Source: Modestobacter versicolor (GTDB taxonomy: Bacteria > Actinomycetota > Actinomycetes > Mycobacteriales > Geodermatophilaceae). From it: a stretch of 64,000 nucleotides of DNA. How positions within the stretch are numbered: the first letter of the stretch is position 1; every line of letters begins with the position of its first letter. Location: NCBI RefSeq assembly GCF_014195485.1, contig NZ_JACIBU010000001.1, positions 3,286,001 through 3,350,000 of the forward strand. Reading direction: 5' to 3'. This document shows positions 57,323 to 64,000 of the stretch, in pieces. The position numbers and the translations under genes are program-made. The notes under the pieces are model-generated. The model was not told where the DNA came from and ran no database searches. It saw only the letters and a list, made by a program, of their open reading frames with translations.

Positions 57323-58162
57323 ATGGCCACCGTGCCCACGATCACCCTGAACAACGGCATCGAGATCCCGCAGCTGGGGTTCGGCGTCTACCAGGTCAAG
57401 CCCGAGGAGACCGCCCAGGCGGTGCAGACCGCCCTCGAGGTCGGCTACCGGCACATCGACACCGCGGAGATGTACGGCAACGAGGCCGGCGTCGGCGAGG
57501 GGATCCGCAACTCCGGCATCCCGCGCGAGGAGGTCTTCGTGACCTCCAAGCTGAACAACGGCTTCCACGCCCATGACGACGCGCTGCGGGCCTTCGACGG
57601 CACGCTGGAGGCGCTCCAGTTCGACCACGTCGACCTGTTCCTCATCCACTGGCCGCTGCCGGGCATCGACGTCGACTTCGTCGAGACGTGGAAGGCGATG
57701 GAGGAGATCTACGCCTCCGGCCGCGCCAAGTCGATCGGCGTCTCCAACTTCAGCGCCCACCACCTGCGCAAGCTGCACGGCGAGACCCAGGTCATCCCGG
57801 CGGTGAACCAGATCGAGGTGCACCCCTACCTCGCCCAGGACGAGCTGCGCGCGTTCAACGCCCAGCACCAGATCGCCACCGAGGCCTGGTCGCCGATCGC
57901 GCAGGGCAAGGTGCTCGACGACCCGGCGATCCTGCGGGTGGCCCAGCGCGTCGGGAAGACCCCGGCCCAGGTCACGCTGCGCTGGCACGTCCAGCGGGGC
58001 GACATCGTCTTCCCGAAGTCGGTGACCCGCAGCCGGATCGAGGAGAACTTCGCGATCTTCGACTTCGAGCTCTCCGAGGACGACCTGCGCGAGATCACCG
58101 CGCTGGACCGCAACGAGCGCACCGGCCCCGACCCGGACACGTTCAACTACATCCCGAGCTGA
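57323..58162 (+). CDS. Aldo/keto reductase
   Basis: A 279-residue NADPH-dependent oxidoreductase. The catalytic tetrad is D46 and Y51 (HIDTAEMYGNE), K76 (VTSKLNNG) and H109 (LFLIHWP). ALEVGYRHIDTAEMYGN and FPKSVTRSRIEENF are family hallmarks. The preferred carbonyl substrate is unknown; it resembles 2,5-diketo-D-gluconate reductases. GGAGG precedes the ATG and a terminator hairpin follows directly. Confidence 0.95.
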   Translation: MATVPTITLNNGIEIPQLGFGVYQVKPEETAQAVQTALEVGYRHIDTAEMYGNEAGVGEGIRNSGIPREEVFVTSKLNNGFHAHDDALRAFDGTLEALQFDHVDLFLIHWPLPGIDVDFVETWKAMEEIYASGRAKSIGVSNFSAHHLRKLHGETQVIPAVNQIEVHPYLAQDELRAFNAQHQIATEAWSPIAQGKVLDDPAILRVAQRVGKTPAQVTLRWHVQRGDIVFPKSVTRSRIEENFAIFDFELSEDDLREITALDRNERTGPDPDTFNYIPS

Positions 58163-58169
58163 GCAAGGA

Positions 58170-58192
58170 CCCCCTCGCCCCCTGCGAGGGGG
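58170..58192 (+). terminator. Hairpin terminator after the aldo/keto reductase gene
   Basis: CCCCCTCG (58170-58177) pairs with CGAGGGGG (58185-58192) around 7 bases. It starts 8 bases past the stop codon. Confidence 0.75.
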
Positions 58193-58211
58193 CCGTTGCA
58201 CCACCTCGCGT

Positions 58212-58243
58212 GCGGCCGCCGTCCCCTCGGGGACGGCGGCCGC
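58212..58243 (-). terminator. Strong hairpin terminator after the DUF3097 gene
   Basis: A perfect 15-bp stem (58212-58226 with 58229-58243) closes a 2-base TC loop, 8 bases past the DUF3097 stop on the minus strand. Together with the hairpin at 58170 it separates two convergent genes. Confidence 0.8.
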
Positions 58244-58250
58244 CGTCGTC

Positions 58251-59063
58251 CTAGGGCGCCTCGGTGACGAAGTCGATGAGCTCCTCCACCCGGCCGATGA
58301 GCGTCGGCTCCAGGTCGGTCCAGGTGGAGACCCGGGCGAGGATGCGCTGCGCCCAGACGTAGCCGGTGTCGTCCTCCCAGCCCAGCCGCCGGCAGACGCC
58401 GGTCTTCCAGTCCTCGCCCTTGGGCACGGTCGGCCAGGCCTTGATCCCGACGACCGAGGGCTTCACCGCCTGCCAGATGTCGATGAACGGGTGGCCGACG
58501 ACGAGTGCGTGGGCGCCGGTCACCTGAGCGGCGATCCGGGTCTCCTTGGAGCCGGTGACCAGGTGGTCGACCAGGACGCCGAGGCGCCGGCCGGCCGAGG
58601 GGCGGAACTCGCGGACGATGCCGGGCAGGTCGTCGACACCGTGCAGCGGCTCGACGACGACGCCCTCGATCCGCAGGTCGTGGCCCCAGACCTTCTCGAC
58701 CAGCTCGGCGTCGTGCTTGCCCTCGACGTAGATCCGGCCCTCGCGGGCGACCCGGGCGCGGGCGCCGACGACGTAGGTGGACCCGGAGGCGCTGCGCTGC
58801 GGGCCCGAGGGCGCGTTCTGCTTGGGTCGCACGAGCACCACCGGCCGGCCGTCGACCCAGAACCCGGGGCCCAGCGGGTAGGCGCGCACCTTCCCGAACC
58901 GGTCCTCCAGGTGGACGACGTCCTTCTCGCACCGGACCACGGCGCCGACGAACCCGCTGCTGGGGTCCTCGACGACGACGTCCTTGAGCGCCTCGACCTG
59001 CGGGCTCGGCTTCTTCTGGGTGCGCGGGTGGACCAGGTCGTCGTACGGCGAACGAGGAGGCAC
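58251..59063 (-). CDS. DUF3097 family protein
   Basis: A 270-residue protein. Its N-terminal DVVVEDPSSGFVGAVVRCEK and LEDRFGKVRAYPLGPGFWVD match the actinobacterial DUF3097 family, as do VDHLVTGSKETRIAAQVT and HPFIDIWQAVKPSVVGIKAWP. Those blocks resemble Toprim-like and helical folds used by nucleic-acid enzymes, but the function is unknown. The GTG at 59063 gives the usual N-terminus (SPYDDLV); an ATG at 59093 is an alternative. A strong terminator follows. Confidence 0.85.
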   Translation of the reverse strand: MPPRSPYDDLVHPRTQKKPSPQVEALKDVVVEDPSSGFVGAVVRCEKDVVHLEDRFGKVRAYPLGPGFWVDGRPVVLVRPKQNAPSGPQRSASGSTYVVGARARVAREGRIYVEGKHDAELVEKVWGHDLRIEGVVVEPLHGVDDLPGIVREFRPSAGRRLGVLVDHLVTGSKETRIAAQVTGAHALVVGHPFIDIWQAVKPSVVGIKAWPTVPKGEDWKTGVCRRLGWEDDTGYVWAQRILARVSTWTDLEPTLIGRVEELIDFVTEAP

Positions 59064-59271
59064 GCCTCCATGCTCGGCCGGACCGGCTCGCATCCCGGGA
59101 TGCGACACGCCCGGGGTGCACAGGCTCCTGGCGGGCGCGGCGTGTCGTACCGGTCCGTCCCGGCGGCGTGTCCGGCACCGATCCCCGGTCTGACCTGCGA
59201 GGACGGAGAAGTCGATCTCCGCGCCCCCGACGGCGTCCATCACCGAGAGTCAGATCGATCATGAACTGCCC

Positions 59272-59296
59272 GTTTCCGGATGTGCGCGACGGGCAT
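59272..59296 (+). promoter_or_regulatory. Stress-sigma (SigB/SigF)-type promoter of the PRC-barrel gene
   Basis: GTTT (59272-59275), 15 bases, then GGGCAT (59291-59296), 47 bases before the ATG at 59344. It matches the promoter at 31965-31989 in both sequence and spacing. Confidence 0.55.
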
Positions 59297-59343
59297 GTCC
59301 TGAGGCGAGCGACCTCACATCCCCCGAGCAGAGGAGCGCAACC

Positions 59344-60219
59344 ATGATCGGCACCGACACCCTCGACCGCGTGATCGGCGCAGACGTCATCGACGCCGAC
59401 GGCAACAAGATCGGCACGGCGTCCGAGGTGTTCCTGGACGACCAGTCCGGCAACCCCGAGTGGGTCACCGTGAAGACCGGTCTGTTCGGCACCAAGGAGA
59501 CGTTCGTCCCGATCCGGGACGCGGACCTCACCGGCGATGGCCTGCGCGTACCCGTGAGCAAGGACGCCGTGAAGGACGCCCCGAAGATCGACAGCGACGG
59601 GCACCTCTCCCCGCAGGAGGAGCAGGAGCTCTACCGCTACTACAACATGGGCGGCACGACCGGTCAGACCTCCGACTACACCCGCACCGGCGTCGCCGAG
59701 ACGACGACGAACACGGGCATGGGCGCCGGGATGACCGACACCACCGGTGACACCCAGGCGACCACCAACGCCGGCTACACCGACACCGACGTGAACCGTC
59801 ACGGCACCAAGGGCCACGACACCTCCGGCCCGACGACCGACGACGCGATGACGCTCTCCGAGGAGCGCCTCAACGTCGGCACCCAGCAGGTCGAGGCCGG
59901 CCGGGCGCGGCTGCGCAAGTACGTCGTGACCGAGAACGTGACCCAGACCGTGCCCGTGTCGCACGAGGAGGTTCGGGTCACCCGCGAGCCGATCACCGAG
60001 GCCAACATGGGCAACGCCATGGACGGGCCGGCGATCTCCGAGGAGGAGCACGAGGTGACGCTGCACGCCGAGCGCGCCGTCGTGGAGAAGGAGGCCGTGC
60101 CGGTCGAGCGCGTGCGCCTGGACACCGAGACCGTCACCGAGCAGCAGCAGGTGACCGACACGGTCCGCAAGGAGCGCGTCGAGACCGACGGCGACGGGAT
60201 CACCGACACGCGTCGCTGA
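59344..60219 (+). CDS. PRC-barrel and DUF2382 stress-response protein
   Basis: A 291-residue soluble protein. The N-terminal PRC barrel (about 1-75: VIGADVIDADGNKIGTASEV, TGLFGTKETFVPIRDADL) is linked by a Thr/Gly-rich segment to a DUF2382 (YsnF-like) domain (about 170-290: LSEERLNVGTQQVEAGRARL, VTREPITEANMGNAMDGPAI). This combination is typical of general-stress proteins of high-GC Gram-positives; the molecular role is unknown. A GTTT-N15-GGGCAT promoter lies upstream and a strong terminator downstream. Confidence 0.9.
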   Translation: MIGTDTLDRVIGADVIDADGNKIGTASEVFLDDQSGNPEWVTVKTGLFGTKETFVPIRDADLTGDGLRVPVSKDAVKDAPKIDSDGHLSPQEEQELYRYYNMGGTTGQTSDYTRTGVAETTTNTGMGAGMTDTTGDTQATTNAGYTDTDVNRHGTKGHDTSGPTTDDAMTLSEERLNVGTQQVEAGRARLRKYVVTENVTQTVPVSHEEVRVTREPITEANMGNAMDGPAISEEEHEVTLHAERAVVEKEAVPVERVRLDTETVTEQQQVTDTVRKERVETDGDGITDTRR

Positions 60220-60247
60220 TCTCCGGAGCCCCGGCTCTCGCAGTCCC

Positions 60248-60285
60248 CACAGCACCCGCCCCGGCCGTTCGGGGCGGGTGCTGTG
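60248..60285 (+). terminator. Strong hairpin terminator after the PRC-barrel gene
   Basis: A perfect 16-bp stem (60248-60263 with 60270-60285) closes a GCCGTT loop, 29 bases past the stop codon. Confidence 0.85.
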
Positions 60286-60315
60286 CTGTCCGGGGCCGTC
60301 GGTGAGGATCAGGGC

Positions 60316-61443
60316 ATGGCTGCAGCGGGGGTCGTCGTCGTCGGTGCCGGGATCGTCGGGGCCACGGCGGCCTGGCAGCTGGCCCGCCGGGGCGTCGACG
60401 TCGTCCTGGTGGAGTCCGAGGAGCCGGGGCGGGCGACCTCGGCCGGCGCGGGCATCGTGCAGCCGTGGCGCCCGGCGGCCACCGGCCCGTGGGCGCGGTA
60501 CAGCGACCTGGCCGGGGCCACGTACCCGCAGCTCGCCGGCCAGCTGGCCGAGGACTCCGGCCGCGACCCCAGCTACGCGACCGTCGGCGGCCTGACCGTC
60601 AGCCGCGACGTCACCGCCCTGCGGGCGATGGCCGCGGAGCTGGAGGCCGCCCGCACCGCCCGCGGCTGGACCGGCCTGGGCCCGGTGGAGCTGCTCGAGC
60701 CCGGCCGGGCGGCCGAGCGCTTCCCGGTGCTGGACGAGGGGTTCGGCGCGGTGTGGAGCGCCGGCGCCGGGCGGGTCGACGGGCGGCTGTTCCGCGACGC
60801 GGCCGTCGCCGCCGTCGAGCGGGCCGGGGCAGTGCGGCTGACCGGCCGGGCGGAGCTGGTCGCCGACGCCGGGCGGGTGCGCGGCGTCCGGGTGGCCGGG
60901 GAGCAGCTGGACGCCGAGGCCGTGGTGCTCGCCGCCGGTGCCTGGACCACCGCGCTCTGCGCGCCGCTGGGGCTGGCGCTCGACCTCGCCCCGATGCGCG
61001 GCCAGATCGTGCACCTCCAGCTGCCCGACGACGGCACGGCGGACTGGCCGACGGTGATGACCCTCGCCGAGGAGCACGGGCACCACTACCTGCTCGCCTT
61101 CCCCGGCGGCCGGGTCGTCGTCGGGGCCACCCGCGAGCCCGACGCCGGCTTCGACCACCGGGTCACCGCCGCCGGTCAGCGGCAGGTGCTCGACGCCGCG
61201 CTCACCCTCGCCCCCGGGCTGGCCGCGGCGACCGTGCTGGAGACCCGGGTCGGCTTCCGGCCGGTGACGCCGGACGGGTTCCCGCTGCTGGGCGCCGTCC
61301 CGGGCTGGGACGGGCTGGTGCTGGCCACCGGCCTGGGCGCCAACGGGCTGACCTACGGGCCGCTGATGGGCGTGCTGGCCGCGGGCCTCGCCCTCGGCGA
61401 GCCGGCCCCCTTCGACCTGACCCCCTTCGCCCCCACCCGCTGA
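60316..61443 (+). CDS. FAD-dependent oxidoreductase (DadA/ThiO type)
   Basis: A 375-residue flavoprotein. The dinucleotide-binding loop GAGIVG (10-15) is followed by LVESEEPGRATSAGAGI, and VVLAAGAWTTALCAPLGL and RVGFRPVTPDGFPLLG near the end match amine or amino-acid oxidases of the DadA/ThiO family. It would oxidise an amine or D-amino acid; thiamine genes are not adjacent, so the substrate is unknown. It stands alone. It converges on the ppk2 gene. Confidence 0.87.
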   Translation: MAAAGVVVVGAGIVGATAAWQLARRGVDVVLVESEEPGRATSAGAGIVQPWRPAATGPWARYSDLAGATYPQLAGQLAEDSGRDPSYATVGGLTVSRDVTALRAMAAELEAARTARGWTGLGPVELLEPGRAAERFPVLDEGFGAVWSAGAGRVDGRLFRDAAVAAVERAGAVRLTGRAELVADAGRVRGVRVAGEQLDAEAVVLAAGAWTTALCAPLGLALDLAPMRGQIVHLQLPDDGTADWPTVMTLAEEHGHHYLLAFPGGRVVVGATREPDAGFDHRVTAAGQRQVLDAALTLAPGLAAATVLETRVGFRPVTPDGFPLLGAVPGWDGLVLATGLGANGLTYGPLMGVLAAGLALGEPAPFDLTPFAPTR

Positions 61444-61479
61444 GCCTGCGAAGCGTGGGGGGAACGACGTCCGGCGGGT

Positions 61480-62466
61480 TCAGGCCTCCAGGGGGAGGGT
61501 GTCGCCGGGGCGGGGCATGACCGGGGCACCGGCCTCCTCCTCGAGCACGTCGGCCGCGGAGCCGACGATCAGCGGGTCGGGGCGGCCGACGGCGTCGCGG
61601 TCCTTGTCCTCGTAGTCGAAGCGGTGCAGCACGTGCCGCATCGCCTCGAGCCGGGCGCGCTTCTTGTCGTTGCTCTTGATCACCGTCCACGGGGCGTGCC
61701 TGGTGTCGGTGTGCAGGAACATCGCCTCCTTGGCCTCGGTGTAGGCGTCCCACTTGTCCAGCGAGGCCAGGTCGGTGGGGGAGAGCTTCCACTGCCGCAC
61801 CGGGTCGATCTGCCGCACGATGAACCGGCTGCGCTGCTCGCCCTTGGTCACCGAGAACCAGAACTTGACCAGGTGGATGCCGCTGTCGACGAGCATCCGC
61901 TCGAACTCCGGCGCCTGGCGCATGAACAGCAGGTACTCGTCGGCGGTGCAGTAGCCCATCACCCGCTCCACGCCGGCGCGGTTGTACCAGGACCGGTCGA
62001 ACATGACGATCTCGCCGGCGGCCGGCAGGTGCTGCACGTAGCGCTGGAAGTACCACTGGGTCCTCTCGCGCTCCGACGGCTTGTCCAGCGCGATCGTCCG
62101 CGAGCCGCGCGGGTTCAGGTGCTCGGTGAACCGCTTGATGGTGCCGCCCTTGCCGGCGGCGTCGCGGCCCTCGAACACCAGCACCAGCTTCTGCCCGGTG
62201 CCCTTGACCCAGCCCTGCAGCTTGAGCAGCTCGATCTGCAGCTTCCGCTTCTCGATCTCGTACTCGCGCCGCTCCATCCGCTCGCTGTACGGGTAGCCCT
62301 CGCGCCAGGTGTCGACCCGGTTGCCCGCCGGGTCGAACAGCTCGCGGTCGTCGTCCCAGTCCTCGTCGGAGTTGGTGTCGGGCAGCGCGTTGAGCCGCCA
62401 CTGGCTGAGGTCGAGGACGGGGGAGGGGGTGCCCTCGGGGGCTCGATCGCGCAGGTGCTGGGACAC
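61480..62466 (-). CDS. ppk2: Polyphosphate kinase 2 (PPK2)
   Basis: A 328-residue PPK2. Walker A is EGRDAAGKGG (99-108); FDRSWYNRAG near 156-165 gives the Walker B and lid elements, and ALDKPSERERTQWYFQRYV and KFWFSVTKGEQRSRF match the family. It makes or uses polyphosphate for nucleotide phosphorylation, often GTP or ADP. The GTG at 62466 has GGAG at good spacing; the GTG at 62472 is also possible. It lies 14 bases after the PiT phosphate transporter and is probably co-transcribed. Confidence 0.93.
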   Translation of the reverse strand: MSQHLRDRAPEGTPSPVLDLSQWRLNALPDTNSDEDWDDDRELFDPAGNRVDTWREGYPYSERMERREYEIEKRKLQIELLKLQGWVKGTGQKLVLVFEGRDAAGKGGTIKRFTEHLNPRGSRTIALDKPSERERTQWYFQRYVQHLPAAGEIVMFDRSWYNRAGVERVMGYCTADEYLLFMRQAPEFERMLVDSGIHLVKFWFSVTKGEQRSRFIVRQIDPVRQWKLSPTDLASLDKWDAYTEAKEAMFLHTDTRHAPWTVIKSNDKKRARLEAMRHVLHRFDYEDKDRDAVGRPDPLIVGSAADVLEEEAGAPVMPRPGDTLPLEA

Positions 62467-62480
62467 GTTCACTCCGGACG

Positions 62481-63758
62481 TCACAGGGGCTGCCGGGTCC
62501 GATCCTGCCGCCGCGCGGCCGACTCCGCCTCCTCCAGGCTGCCGCCGCGCTCGAGCACCTCGCGGCTGGCCGGGACGCCGCGGGAGTCGATGATCGACCC
62601 GGTGCCCGGTCGCATCGCGACCTCCAGCTCCTCGTCGTCGCCGGGCACCACGTCGGAGGCCTTCGGCGCCGAGCGCAGCGCCAGGCCGAGGAGCGCGACG
62701 AGGCCGAGCACGACCGCGGTCATGACGACGGCCGACACGGCCGTCGGCGGGGCGGTGGTGAGCAGGTAGGCGACCGCCGCGACGGCGGCGGCCGCCGGCA
62801 GGGTGACGACCCAGGCGACGGTCAGCCGGCCGAACACCCGCCAGTTCACGGTGGCGCCGCGGTTGGCGGCGCCCACGCCGGTGACGGCGCCGGCCACGGT
62901 GTGCGTGGTCGAGACCGGTGCCCCCAGGGCGGTCGAGCCGAACAGCGCCACGGCCGCGCTGGTCTCGGCGGCGAAGCCGCTCACCGGGCGCAGCTGGGTG
63001 ATGCTCGAGCCCATCGTGCGCACCAGCCGCCACCCGCCGGACATCGTGCCGGCCGCGATCGCGACGTAGGCGCTGATCGCCACCCAGTCGGGGATGGGCA
63101 GGTCGCCGTCGATCGGGGCGTCCAGGTGCCCGGTGCTGACCAGCAGCGCGGCGATCACGCCCATCGTCTTCTGCGCGTCGTTCCCGCCGTGGCCCAGCGA
63201 GACGGCGGCCGAGGAGACCAGCTGCAGGGCGCGGAACCGGCGCTCGGTCCGCGGCACGTCGGCCCGGCGCAGCAGCACGCCGAGCAGCGCCATCACCAGC
63301 GAGCCGAGCAGCAGTCCGGCCACCGGGGAGACGACGATGAACAGCGCCGTCTTCTCCACGCTCTCGCCCTTGATCGCCGACAGCCCACCGGCGGTCAGCC
63401 CAGCCCCCACGAGCCCGCCGACCAGCGCGTGCGAGGAGGACGTGGGCAGCCCGAGGTGCCAGGAGGTGAAGTTCCAGACGACGGCACCGAGCAGCGCCGC
63501 GAAGACGACGGCCGGGCCGAAGTACTCGGTGTGCACGGTGGAGCCGACGGTGTTGGCGACCGCCGTCCCGACGAAGAAGAACGCGACGAAGTTCCACCCG
63601 GCCGCCCAGGCGACGGCCCAGCGGGGCCGCAGCACCCGGGTGGCCACCACGGTGGCGATCGCGTTGGCCGCGTCGTGGAAGCCGTTGGTGTAGTCGAACA
63701 GCAGCGCGAGCGCGATGAGCCCGACGAGGGTCAGGGTGGTGACGTCCACGGCGAGCAC
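62481..63758 (-). CDS. pit: PiT-family inorganic phosphate transporter
   Basis: A 425-residue membrane protein with about ten helices. The two internally repeated signatures are NGFHDAANAIAT near the start and GHGGNDAQKTMGV in the middle, and GAPVSTTHTVAGAVTG follows in the second half. It imports phosphate with a metal or protons. A polar C-terminal tail of about 60 residues is long for the family. The GTG at 63758 is preferred because AAGGGG lies close upstream; 63749 is possible. ppk2 follows. Confidence 0.92.
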   Translation of the reverse strand: MLAVDVTTLTLVGLIALALLFDYTNGFHDAANAIATVVATRVLRPRWAVAWAAGWNFVAFFFVGTAVANTVGSTVHTEYFGPAVVFAALLGAVVWNFTSWHLGLPTSSSHALVGGLVGAGLTAGGLSAIKGESVEKTALFIVVSPVAGLLLGSLVMALLGVLLRRADVPRTERRFRALQLVSSAAVSLGHGGNDAQKTMGVIAALLVSTGHLDAPIDGDLPIPDWVAISAYVAIAAGTMSGGWRLVRTMGSSITQLRPVSGFAAETSAAVALFGSTALGAPVSTTHTVAGAVTGVGAANRGATVNWRVFGRLTVAWVVTLPAAAAVAAVAYLLTTAPPTAVSAVVMTAVVLGLVALLGLALRSAPKASDVVPGDDEELEVAMRPGTGSIIDSRGVPASREVLERGGSLEEAESAARRQDRTRQPL

Positions 63759-63812
63759 CGTTCCCCTTGCGGGAGGCAACCAGTTCGGCGTGCGGGTGAA
63801 CGGTGCGTGAAC

Positions 63813-64000
63813 TCAGGCGGGGACGGCGTGGCGCAGCCGCTGCAGGTGCCCGATCAGCTCGTCGCCGACCCGCCCCCACGTCCGGCTCTCCACCGAGGGC
63901 CGGGCCAGCGCCGCGGCGGCCCGCACCGCGGCCGGGTCGTCGCGCAGCCGGGCGACCGTGGCGGCGAGCACCTGCGGGTCGTCCCCGGCCCACAGCCAGC
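63813..64000 (-). CDS. Probable glycosyltransferase, C-terminal end only
   Basis: The frame from the right edge runs WLWAGDDPQVLAATVARLRD, then VRAAAALARPSVESRTW and GRVGDELIGHLQRLRH before a TGA at 63813-63815. That tail, with DP.VLA..V..L..DP and a W..V..EL..H..RL ending, is typical of GT4-type glycosyltransferases. Only 62 codons are visible, so the family is tentative. Confidence 0.6.
   Translation of the reverse strand, partial: WLWAGDDPQVLAATVARLRDDPAAVRAAAALARPSVESRTWGRVGDELIGHLQRLRHAVPA

Noticed and set aside
58251-61158. A long minus-strand frame running from 61158 into the DUF3097 gene
   Set aside because: It is antisense to the PRC-barrel and FAD genes. The real DUF3097 start near 59063 gives the family N-terminus.
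1-64000. CRISPR array, toxin-antitoxin pair or known phage-defence island
   Set aside because: No regularly spaced repeats or recognised defence genes were seen. The HNH, NUC1 and RecQ genes are separated by housekeeping genes and show no island boundary.

Overview
The window is one stretch of very GC-rich actinobacterial chromosome. Almost every codon ends in G or C, GTG starts are common, and many genes are joined by 4-base GTGA or ATGA overlaps. The gene set (F420-type LLM oxidoreductases, an Eis-like acetyltransferase, a 13E12/DUF222 HNH protein, the 180-kDa NAD-glutamate dehydrogenase, acyl-ACP desaturase, DUF3097, a spore photoproduct lyase homologue) fits a Geodermatophilaceae-like organism such as Blastococcus, Modestobacter or Geodermatophilus. 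That placement is an inference from gene content, not a computed one. I saw no rRNA, tRNA, CRISPR array, insertion sequence or prophage. Two genes are cut by the window edges.

Layout. 1-6.2 kb: a truncated AAA ATPase, a structured spacer with a perfect LexA/SOS box, a large LuxR regulator, and an uncharacterised operon with a septum-formation-type lipoprotein. 6.4-16.4 kb: a small membrane protein, NAD-glutamate dehydrogenase, a DNA/RNA non-specific endonuclease, a PGPGW membrane protein, an amidase, YaaA and a PP2C phosphatase. 16.4-21.4 kb: a spore photoproduct lyase homologue with exonuclease III, an acyl-ACP desaturase and an LCP-family protein. 21.4-24.4 kb: lutABC for L-lactate oxidation. 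24.4-31.9 kb: two divergent regulator-plus-effector pairs, a LacI regulator facing a tiny membrane protein, a SigE-family sigma factor with its partner, an acyl-CoA dehydrogenase and a DUF4383 protein. 32.0-36.9 kb: a carbamoyltransferase, a DUF222 HNH protein and a RecQ-type helicase. 37.0-45.3 kb: a molybdenum island (HTH-TOBE regulator, modABC, mocA-like, moaE, then moaD and moaA on the other strand), interrupted by a TetR regulator, a PAS-GAF-SpoIIE phosphatase and a small charged protein. 45.4-50.6 kb: a secreted protein, an MFS exporter coupled to an Eis-like acetyltransferase, and prfC. 50.6-58.2 kb: DinB, TIGR04076-LLM-kynA, RidA-LLM-membrane protein, a DUF885 peptidase-like protein and an aldo/keto reductase. 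58.2-64.0 kb: DUF3097, a PRC-barrel/DUF2382 stress protein, an FAD oxidoreductase, PPK2 with a PiT phosphate transporter, and the tail of a probable glycosyltransferase.

How it fits together. Themes are DNA damage and radiation tolerance (xthA-splB, RecQ, a DUF222 HNH gene with an SOS-like box, a perfect SOS box near 750, YaaA), molybdate uptake feeding molybdopterin synthesis, lactate and glutamate catabolism, and phosphate/polyphosphate handling. At least twelve genes have a TANNNT -10 box only 6-8 bases before the start codon, which points to leaderless mRNAs. Two genes share a GTTT-N15-GGGCA promoter of the general-stress sigma type. Six long perfect hairpins act as terminator-like punctuation; a seventh lies between two divergent genes and looks regulatory. 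I did not find an obviously new multi-gene defence or mobile system. The best leads are the orphan SOS box, the small divergent ORF at 40.1 kb with its 28-bp operator, the mirror-image regulator modules at 25 kb, and the divergent hairpin at 55.5 kb.
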